Part shown: piece by piece, positions 1 through 5,430 of the stretch
Numbering within the stretch: the first letter of the stretch is position 1
Layout of the letters: each line of letters starts with the position of its first letter
Assembly (NCBI GenBank): GCA_016788945.1
Contig: JAEUSA010000200.1
Location: 1 to 12,249, forward strand
Length of the DNA stretch: 12,249 bases
Source: Leptospiraceae bacterium
GTDB taxonomy: Bacteria > Spirochaetota > Leptospiria > Turneriellales > Turneriellaceae
Reading direction: 5' to 3'
Position numbers and translations under genes: made by a program
Notes under the pieces: generated by a model
What the model saw: the letters and a program-made list of their open reading frames with translations, nothing else
What the model was told of the DNA's origin: nothing
Databases searched by the model: none

Positions 1-570
1 GCTCACCGGACCGGAAAAATCTGTCAGCACCTTACCATCTGGTGCGAGGGCTTCGAGAGTCACCGAAAAGGCAGCGCCATTCATCGCCGAAGTCGGCGCG
101 GTAAATCGGAAACTGCCGGCGCCGGCAATGAGCGAGGCAGAGGATCCGCGGATCGCGCTATCTGAAAGGGATTCGGTATTGATGGCGATTACTTCGACTG
201 TGGTTCCCGAGAGATTCGTGTTCGTATATTTCAATGTATAGGTTGCGACGCCACGCGAAAAATTGCCGGTGGATATCACTGCGAGGTTGCCCGCACCGAC
301 GACGGTAAATTTTAAGGGGGAGTTAAATTTTACATCGGTAGTGCCCGAGATCGAATCCTTTGCGGTAATCGATACGGAAAAATTCCGCCCGCTCACCACT
401 GCAGTGACTCCGGAAATTTCTAACTTAGTGGAGAAATTTAGAAATGCGCCGTCGAGCAATGCCTGAGTGCCGGAGCGGGAGCCGCAGAAAGTGATCGAGA
501 ATAAGGGCATGCATGCTATTAGCAGCAAGGCGCGTCGCAAAAAAATACTTCGAATCGTCATCATCGCCAT
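1..570 (-). CDS. Exported (probably lipid-anchored) protein with Ig-like repeats, C-terminus cut off by window edge
   Basis: An open frame of 190 codons runs from an ATG at 570 to the left edge without a stop, so the gene is partial at its 3' end. The N-terminus is basic then strongly hydrophobic (Arg12-Arg13, then ALLLIA and a second hydrophobic run to about residue 28), with Cys20 (LIAC) and Cys29 (ITFC) as possible lipidation sites. Cys20 fits a lipobox better but leaves a short hydrophobic core, so the mature end is uncertain. After residue 55 there are two related beta-rich units, one with SGRNFSVSITAKDS near 60-73 and one with NGAAFSVTLEALAPDG near 164-179. This pattern (G-x-x-F-S-V-T-x-x-A-x-D) is typical of Ig-like repeats of bacterial surface proteins. 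The likely location is the outer membrane or cell surface. No good Shine-Dalgarno site precedes the start, and ATGs at 564 and 561 in the same frame are alternatives. The function is unknown. The gene is separated by 135 bp from the end of the five-gene cluster on the same strand. Confidence 0.8.
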   Translation of the reverse strand, partial: MAMMTIRSIFLRRALLLIACMPLFSITFCGSRSGTQALLDGAFLNFSTKLEISGVTAVVSGRNFSVSITAKDSISGTTDVKFNSPLKFTVVGAGNLAVISTGNFSRGVATYTLKYTNTNLSGTTVEVIAINTESLSDSAIRGSSASLIAGAGSFRFTAPTSAMNGAAFSVTLEALAPDGKVLTDFSGPVS

Positions 571-682
571 CCATGCAAAGCGGCAATCGAAATTTTTCGG
601 GTGGATTATTTAGGTGGGCAAAGCCTCTTTGTGGTACAATGCTACGTATGTCGCGGTGATATGGCAACTCATTTCCGAATTC

Positions 683-699
683 ACAGTAGGGGGTACTGT
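683..699 (-). terminator. Small hairpin after the acyltransferase gene, possible weak terminator
   Basis: A perfect 6-bp stem (ACAGTA and TACTGT) encloses a five-base G/C loop just beyond the stop codon at 706-708 of the minus-strand gene. No T-run follows it on the minus strand, so it is not a classic intrinsic terminator. It could slow or protect the 3' end of the five-gene transcript. The remaining sequence between 571 and 705 shows only a poor promoter-like match for the lipoprotein gene and nothing else I can name. Confidence 0.25.
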
Positions 700-705
700 A
701 TTGAA

Positions 706-1878
706 CTAAAGGTCATCGAGTTCAGGAATATAGGCTGCCTCCTGCTTGTTCGGCGAGGCTTTGCGATATGCCCGCAGCGCCCGCAGGGTTGCTCTACGTT
801 CTCGCGACAAAAACTGCGCGATCGCCCCGGCTCCCTGCGGATGAAAGAGTTTATGCGAGCTGAAAACGGGCATCGCGGTAAATCCACGTTGAAACTTATG
901 CTCACCCTGTGCCCCCGCTTCGAACAGCGAAATTTTTTCGGTAATCGCGTATTCGATCAGGCGATAGAAACACAGTTCAAAATGCAAGTACGGGTAATGG
1001 GCCGAGGCACCCCAATAACGGCCGAACAGCCGGTCGTGCGCTCGAAAGGCGATTGAACCCGCAACGATTTCATCTCCGTCACTGGCGAGAATAAGCACGA
1101 TTGAGTCGGCCATGGTTTTCCATAGCTCCAAAAAACATGCCATATTGAGGTATGGAGAACCCCACTTGCGCGAGTATGTCTGCAGGTAAAACGCAAACAT
1201 TGCACGCATATGCTGTTCGCGAATTTGTGAACCTGTGAGTAATTCAATGCGCAGACCCAATTCGTCGACCTTGCGCCGCTCGCGCCGTATTTCTTTTCGC
1301 CGGTGTGCGCGCAGGCCGTCCAGATAGTCATCAAAGTTGGAAAAATTCCGGTTGAGCCAATGGTACTGGTGTGTTATCCGTGGTAGATAACCGACGTCTG
1401 ACAGAAACTTTTGTTCCTCGCGCGTCAGACACAAAAAATGGATGCCGGATGCGCCGGCTTTCACCGCGAAATCTTCAAGGTCCGTTATCAGTTTCGGACC
1501 TGTTTCATTGAGGCTGTTTCCTTCGCGGGCCGTCCGCAGTATACGATTGCCTGTGGCAGGGGTAAACGGTGCTGCGACGGTAATTTTGGGGTAATAGGCA
1601 AGGCCGGCCTGCTCGTAAGCATTGGCCCATGCCCAGTCAAAAATATACTCGCCGTATGAATCGCTGCGCAGGTATGCCGCTAAGGCGCCGGTCATGCCGG
1701 TTGCATTGCGGGCGATCGCGTGGCAGGGAATCCATCCCGTTTGCTGACCGGTGCAGGCTGTGTCTTCGAGTGCTCGCAGAAACTCATAGCGCATAAACGG
1801 GTTTCCCGCTTCGACGAGGTTATTCCACTCTGAGGCGGTGATTCCGCTGAGTGAGCCGATGATTTTGTCGTCAGCCAA
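706..1878 (-). CDS. FemAB/GNAT-like acyltransferase of the COG3146 (DUF482) type
   Basis: The 390-residue product has the hallmarks of the FemAB-like family often labelled peptidoglycan biosynthesis/recognition or GNAT-family acetyltransferase. Visible are NPFMRYEFLRALE at 26-38, YGEYIFDWAWANAYEQ at 75-90 followed by YYPKITVAAPFTPATG (95-110), a basic segment RAHRRKEIRRERR (190-202), and GEHKFQRGF at 325-333. Length matches the family (about 370-400). There is no signal peptide or membrane helix, so it should be cytoplasmic. By family analogy it transfers an acyl or aminoacyl group, but the substrate is unknown. The start is a TTG at 1878 that overlaps the dioxygenase stop by 8 bp. An in-frame TGA lies just upstream and no ATG occurs before residue 29, so TTG is close to forced. 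This is the last gene of the five-gene cluster. The family assignment is firm; a biological role is not. Confidence 0.87.
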   Translation of the reverse strand: MADDKIIGSLSGITASEWNNLVEAGNPFMRYEFLRALEDTACTGQQTGWIPCHAIARNATGMTGALAAYLRSDSYGEYIFDWAWANAYEQAGLAYYPKITVAAPFTPATGNRILRTAREGNSLNETGPKLITDLEDFAVKAGASGIHFLCLTREEQKFLSDVGYLPRITHQYHWLNRNFSNFDDYLDGLRAHRRKEIRRERRKVDELGLRIELLTGSQIREQHMRAMFAFYLQTYSRKWGSPYLNMACFLELWKTMADSIVLILASDGDEIVAGSIAFRAHDRLFGRYWGASAHYPYLHFELCFYRLIEYAITEKISLFEAGAQGEHKFQRGFTAMPVFSSHKLFHPQGAGAIAQFLSRERRATLRALRAYRKASPNKQEAAYIPELDDL

Positions 1879-2716
1879 AGCGCACCGAGGTCATGGTGAG
1901 TGCGCCGCCCACAGCACTTTGGTTGAAGAATTGTGCTTTCTCTTCAGGGTAACTGAGTCCCATGATATAGAGCAGCGGAATATAATGTTCTGCGCTGTTG
2001 ACGGCCAGCTGCACGCTGTGGGGTAACTTGTTCCATTGCGATAAAGATTTCACATTTTTTGTCTCAACGAGGCTCGAAATAATTTTGTCAGCCTCGCGTG
2101 CCCAATCATGGGCAAAGTTGATATCGTTCAGCCTGTTCCAGTCTACAAGACCAAGATTGTGTACGATGTTTCCACTGCCGATGAACAGAATACCGTTATC
2201 GCGCAGCGGACGCAACGCTGTGCCGATCTTCACGAACGTCTCAGCAGTGGCTGTGGCATCGATGGAAAGTTGCAGCACGGGGACATCGGCGGATTTGTGC
2301 AGATGGACGAGTATACTCCAGGTGCCGTGATCAAGACCCCAGTCTTCGCTGAGCATCGTGGCGGCAGTTGATTTGAGGGTTTGCTGAATTTCGCGCGCGA
2401 TGGAAGGCGAGCCCGGCGCGGGGTACTGCACTTCATACAGCGCGCGCGGAAAACCGCCGAAATCGTGTATCGTCTTCGGCCGTTCATTTGCGGTCACCTG
2501 TGTTCCGCGGGTAAGCCAATGCGCAGAAATGCACACGATCGCCCGTAGGACAGGATGTCCATGGCTTGCCGGCTGGTACGAGGCCATCTTTGCCGGCAAG
2601 GGAGGTCTGGTCAATGTTTCGCCCATGCGCCGCCACGTCGCGGAGAATGGATTGTTTTCTATCGCATTCATCGGCGACCCATGGCCGATGAAGAGTACCG
2701 GGAGCCGGTCTGCCAC
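1871..2716 (-). CDS. ygiD: DODA/YgiD-type extradiol ring-cleavage dioxygenase (LigB superfamily)
   Basis: The 281-residue product aligns over its full length with E. coli YgiD (4,5-DOPA extradiol dioxygenase, class III LigB-like fold). Conserved blocks are FIGHGSPMNAIE (9-20), ISAHWLTRGTQVTA (64-77), IHDFGGFPRALYEVQYPAPG (83-102), GLDHGTW (127-133), GSGNIVHNLG (180-189) and AEHYIPLLYIMG (242-253). His12, His66 and His244 are likely metal ligands, with His130 and His186 also conserved at the active site. Family members open the ring of catecholic compounds such as L-DOPA with O2; the natural substrate here is unknown. The protein is cytoplasmic. Translation probably begins at a GTG at 2716, 4 bp after the membrane-protein stop; no ATG precedes the conserved block and no Shine-Dalgarno site is evident, which suggests translational coupling. 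The 3' end overlaps the acyltransferase start. Family very sure; the symbol is by analogy with E. coli. Confidence 0.93.
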   Translation of the reverse strand: MADRLPVLFIGHGSPMNAIENNPFSATWRRMGETLTRPPLPAKMASYQPASHGHPVLRAIVCISAHWLTRGTQVTANERPKTIHDFGGFPRALYEVQYPAPGSPSIAREIQQTLKSTAATMLSEDWGLDHGTWSILVHLHKSADVPVLQLSIDATATAETFVKIGTALRPLRDNGILFIGSGNIVHNLGLVDWNRLNDINFAHDWAREADKIISSLVETKNVKSLSQWNKLPHSVQLAVNSAEHYIPLLYIMGLSYPEEKAQFFNQSAVGGALTMTSVRFG

Positions 2717-2720
2717 GTTG

Positions 2721-2993
2721 TTACTGATCGAAGAGAGAGCTGCCGAGGTTGTCGGAAGTGAATTGCTCGAGCATCGTGATTACCTGTGCATCTGCATTCT
2801 GTTCTTCGAGCACCAGTGCCGTAACAGAGAGTGCCGAGATTACCAGAAAGCCGGCGAAAGCGAGTGCGCGCAAGCGAAAGGAGTGGCGTTCTTTGCGAAC
2901 GTTCAATACCGAGCAACAAATACGTTTATTCCATTCATCGCTTTTCAGTCGCTTTTCAAAAGCTTCGCTGTGTGTTGTTTCTCTATTTTTCAT
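2721..2993 (-). CDS. Small single-helix membrane protein, candidate anti-sigma factor of the adjacent ECF sigma
   Basis: The 90-residue product has a charged N-terminal part of about 40 residues (with Cys26-Cys27), one hydrophobic segment at about 41-62 (LRALAFAGFLVISALSVTAL) and a short acidic C-terminal part. Basic residues before the helix predict N-in/C-out topology in the inner membrane. A clear GAGG site overlaps the sigma factor stop, placing the ATG 6 bp after that gene and implying coupled translation. I do not recognise the family by sequence. Position directly after an ECF sigma gene, size and topology resemble short anti-sigma factors such as CnrY, so binding of the sigma factor by the cytoplasmic N-terminus is a reasonable but unproven inference. 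It lacks a recognisable zinc-binding ZAS motif (HxxxCxxC). It could also simply be a small membrane protein of unrelated role. Confidence 0.72.
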   Translation of the reverse strand: MKNRETTHSEAFEKRLKSDEWNKRICCSVLNVRKERHSFRLRALAFAGFLVISALSVTALVLEEQNADAQVITMLEQFTSDNLGSSLFDQ

Positions 2994-2999
2994 AATTCC

Positions 3000-3494
3000 T
3001 CATGCCAGTCTTTCGCGCAGCATCGCCAACCCCCGCGATAAGCGCGATTTTACCGTGCCGGGCTTAATTTCCAGCTTGCCGACGATCTCTTTCGCCGAAA
3101 GCCCCTGTAAGGCAAGGCGCACCACCTGCGCATAGTGCTCGGGTATGTCTTTGAGCACCGCGAGGACGTCGCCCGCCATTTCGGGTAATGGATCGCTCTC
3201 CGCAGAAACAGCCAAAATTTTCTCTTTCTGTCCTGCAAGAAATTTTTCTGCTTTCTGTTCCTCACGCCGGCAGCGCGCATTCATGCGGAGTGATTCGTTG
3301 CGCGCGATAGTGTACAGATAAGAACGCAATTTTGCGCTGTCTTTCAGCTTACCCTTTTCGAGCGCCCGGTATGCGCGCAGATAAACTTCTTGCGTTACGT
3401 CATCGATTGCATAGAGGTACGACGAGTCAAGGTACCGGCGGATTGCCGCCAGTACCGGTCGTTTGGTTTCAGCGATGACTTGCTCGAATTCCAA
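3000..3494 (-). CDS. ECF-type RNA polymerase sigma-70 factor
   Basis: The 164-residue product has the two-domain plan of extracytoplasmic-function sigma factors. Region 2 spans about 10-78 with IDDVTQEVYLRAYRAL (30-45) and KLRSYLYTIARNESLR (55-70), and region 4 spans about 116-163 with GLSAKEIVGKLEIKPGTVKS (131-150), a helix-turn-helix for -35 recognition, then RLSRGLAMLRERL. Size is usual for the class, and there is no extra C-terminal domain. The start is a TTG at 3494: in this frame a TGA lies a few codons upstream and no ATG occurs before residue 71. It sits 4 bp after the Spy-like gene and 6 bp before the small membrane-protein gene, so the three are almost surely cotranscribed. It should direct RNA polymerase to an envelope-stress regulon, plausibly including its own operon. 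Class firm; ECF group and signal unknown. Confidence 0.94.
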   Translation of the reverse strand: MEFEQVIAETKRPVLAAIRRYLDSSYLYAIDDVTQEVYLRAYRALEKGKLKDSAKLRSYLYTIARNESLRMNARCRREEQKAEKFLAGQKEKILAVSAESDPLPEMAGDVLAVLKDIPEHYAQVVRLALQGLSAKEIVGKLEIKPGTVKSRLSRGLAMLRERLA

Positions 3495-3498
3495 AAGA

Positions 3499-3957
3499 CT
3501 ATTTTCCCATAAAGTGTTTCATGTGCTTTTCGAGCAGGTCGGCAGCCTTGTTGCGTTGTTCAGGGGTGAGTACTTTATGCAGCTCGAGTGCCTTCTCAAC
3601 AAACATCGCTTCCATTGTTTCGCGCTCTGCGCGGTGGCGCTGACGCAATTCAGTGAGCTTTTTGTTGTCGATTGTTTCAGAGCGGATGAGCTTCGTCAAT
3701 TCTGCAAACTGCAGATCGCGGTTTGATTTCTCTGCCTTGTGCTTCGCGACAATCTCGTCTTTTATCTTGTTGAGAACCTGCTTCTGTGCATCGTTAAGGT
3801 CTAATTCCTTGCTGATTTTTTTTGCCATCCACTCGGCACGTTCTTCGGGTGATTTATGCTTCCATGGCCGGCAATTGGTGACTGCGGCAACGCTCATCAG
3901 CGCCGCGCCGACCACCAGAATGCGCACCAGAAAGCTTTTTGCTGATACTTGTTCCAT
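3499..3957 (-). CDS. Spy/CpxP-like periplasmic lipoprotein, candidate metal or envelope-stress sensor
   Basis: The 152-residue product begins with a hydrophobic export signal and a spirochaete-style lipobox AVTNC with lipid Cys29. The mature part is almost wholly helical and charged, with two copies of the Spy/CpxP signature: a variant LNDAQ at 54-58 and a canonical LTPEQ at 130-134. The C-terminus is rich in His and Met (H145, M146, H148, M150), and H34, H73, H108 and H127 add possible metal ligands. This matches the Spy/CpxP/CnrX/ZraP superfamily, whose members act as periplasmic chaperones or metal sensors. As the first gene of the cluster, with an ECF sigma gene 4 bp downstream, it is a likely input sensor comparable to CnrX. 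The start ATG at 3957 gives a proper signal peptide, but no Shine-Dalgarno site is visible. Family confident, ligand and role inferred. Confidence 0.88.
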   Translation of the reverse strand: MEQVSAKSFLVRILVVGAALMSVAAVTNCRPWKHKSPEERAEWMAKKISKELDLNDAQKQVLNKIKDEIVAKHKAEKSNRDLQFAELTKLIRSETIDNKKLTELRQRHRAERETMEAMFVEKALELHKVLTPEQRNKAADLLEKHMKHFMGK

Positions 3958-3965
3958 AATAACCA

Positions 3966-3994
3966 GCAGACCCTAAATATACTAAATCGTTCCC
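3966..3994 (-). promoter_or_regulatory. Candidate ECF-sigma promoter of the Spy-sigma operon
   Basis: On the minus strand GGGAAC (3994-3989) resembles the GGAAC -35 core used by many ECF sigma factors, and TCTGC (3970-3966) lies at a distance like that between sigma-E -35 and -10 elements. Transcription would begin only a few bases before the ATG at 3957, giving a nearly leaderless message, which fits the absence of a ribosome-binding site there. The match is short and could be chance. The rest of the divergent region up to the peptidase gene is A/T-rich with no promoter I can defend. Confidence 0.33.
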
Positions 3995-4090
3995 AAATGG
4001 AGAAAAAAAGGCGGTCAAACCTGCACTTTGGCTGATTTTTTTCGCGGCAAAAGGACTTTACGTTTTTTCTCGGTTGTTTATCCACGCGGA

Positions 4091-5365
4091 ATGTCATATT
4101 TTAAGCTCTTGATTCTGCCAGGTTTACTGGCGATGCCGTTCAGCATCAGTGCCGCGTCGCAGGCATACGTCAATGCGTACACGCCGATGCTCTCCGCTCC
4201 CTCGGAAAAAAGCGGTAAGCCAATCAAAAATCTCGCGTACAACGAACAGGTGCGTATCGTCTATACCGAAGACACTATGGATGCCGCTGAAGGGCAGGCA
4301 TGGGTGCGCATCCATGCTGCTGACGGTCGCGAAGGTTATGTACGGGAATCGGCGCTCAGTCCGCAGAAGTTACCCGAGTCCGAGTTTCAAGTGGAGTTCC
4401 GCGATATTGAAAAGAAGGTCTACGTAGCGGCCGATGCGCTCTACCTGCGTGCGGGACCAACGCGAAGCGCCCCCGAAAAGGGTATGCTCGTGCGTAACAG
4501 CGAGGTCACGATTCTCGAATATTCGGACAACGATGATTTTATCGATGGCCAATCGGCGAAATGGGCGCGCGTGCGTGCGGGTGACGATCTCGAAGGTTGG
4601 TTGTTCTCGGCATATCTCAGCGACGAGCCGCGGCCGCAGGCATCAACACCGAGCGGCCAGCCGCAGGAAGATCCGAATCATATTATGTCAGGCTCGTCGA
4701 AAAAAGTCAGACCGCCGTTTCTGGGTGTGCGTGACGAACCCTCGAAATACGGTACTGTCATCGGCCGCGTGCGCCAAGGCAAAAGCGTTACCATTCTTGA
4801 ACGGTTGCAGAACTGGGAGAATGCCGGCGGGGTACGGTCGGTGTGGGTGAAGATTCGCGCCGATGGCATCGAGGGTTGGGTCTATGGCGGATTTTTATCG
4901 ACGGCGGGATATACGATGAGTTCAGATAGTCTCGATAAGCCGTTCATTTTACCGCTCGACCCGGGCGCATACCGGCGCACATGCAATTACGGACCACGTA
5001 CGCACCCGACGCTGGGCCGACCCGACTTTCATACCGGTGTCGATTTAGGGGCAGGCGCAGGGACGCCGATCTACGCGGCGGGTGACGGTGTGGTGGAGCT
5101 CACCAACGACAACACCGGCTACGGGCTTCTCACCATTATTCGGCATGAGAACGGATTGGTCACTTACTATGCGCACCAGAGCCGTCGCCGCAAGAACGTC
5201 GGCGACCGTGTCACAGCGGGCGAAGTAATCGGCGAAGTCGGCACAACCGGCAATTCGACCGGCAATCATTTGCATTTTGAAATCCGCACGAACTACGGCG
5301 ATGCACACTTCAACCCAAATTCATACGTGCCGTTTCCTGAGGTCAAGGAGGACCCAAGCCCATGA
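4091..5365 (+). CDS. Secreted triple-SH3 domain M23 (LytM-type) metallopeptidase
   Basis: From the ATG at 4091 the product is 424 residues with a clean signal peptide (MSYFKLLILPGLLAMPFSISA, cut near residue 21-22). The same frame extends upstream to an ATG at 4028, but that would bury the signal peptide behind 21 charged residues, so 4091 is preferred. Three bacterial SH3-like modules follow at about 25-92, 108-178 and 203-271, each ending with a (E)GW/GY-V/L motif. The C-terminal M23 domain (about 295-415) has HTGVD (His314, Asp318), YYAH (His362) and HLHFE (His393, His395), the complete zinc and catalytic set of an active peptidoglycan endopeptidase. It should cut peptide cross-links in the periplasm, with the SH3 modules binding the wall. 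Its stop codon overlaps a first copy of a duplicated ATG, and the ankyrin gene follows directly, so the two are cotranscribed. Confidence 0.92.
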   Translation: MSYFKLLILPGLLAMPFSISAASQAYVNAYTPMLSAPSEKSGKPIKNLAYNEQVRIVYTEDTMDAAEGQAWVRIHAADGREGYVRESALSPQKLPESEFQVEFRDIEKKVYVAADALYLRAGPTRSAPEKGMLVRNSEVTILEYSDNDDFIDGQSAKWARVRAGDDLEGWLFSAYLSDEPRPQASTPSGQPQEDPNHIMSGSSKKVRPPFLGVRDEPSKYGTVIGRVRQGKSVTILERLQNWENAGGVRSVWVKIRADGIEGWVYGGFLSTAGYTMSSDSLDKPFILPLDPGAYRRTCNYGPRTHPTLGRPDFHTGVDLGAGAGTPIYAAGDGVVELTNDNTGYGLLTIIRHENGLVTYYAHQSRRRKNVGDRVTAGEVIGEVGTTGNSTGNHLHFEIRTNYGDAHFNPNSYVPFPEVKEDPSP

Positions 5366-5430
5366 CGCGCACGGATGCGCTCTTTGCCATGGGCAGAGGT
5401 CAAGGAGGACCCAAGCCCATGACGCGCACG
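5339..5430 (+). repeat. Tandem duplication of a ribosome-binding site and start codon
   Basis: A 35-bp block (5339-5373) recurs exactly at 5396-5430, an offset of 57 bp or 19 codons, and similarity continues weakly past each copy. Each copy contains the strong Shine-Dalgarno AAGGAGGA followed by CCCATGACGCGCACG. In the first copy the ATG (5362) overlaps the peptidase stop as ATGA. In the second copy the ATG (5419) starts a well-formed signal peptide. Both ATGs are in the same frame. The most economical reading is that a local duplication moved the true start downstream and left the original coupled start as a remnant. Confidence 0.9.

Noticed and set aside
2400..3041. Plus-strand open frame of 213 codons
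   Set aside because: Antisense to the dioxygenase and the small membrane protein genes; no motif.
4028..4090. Upstream ATG as start of the M23 peptidase
   Set aside because: It would place 21 mostly charged residues before a complete signal peptide; the ATG at 4091 gives a normal secreted precursor.
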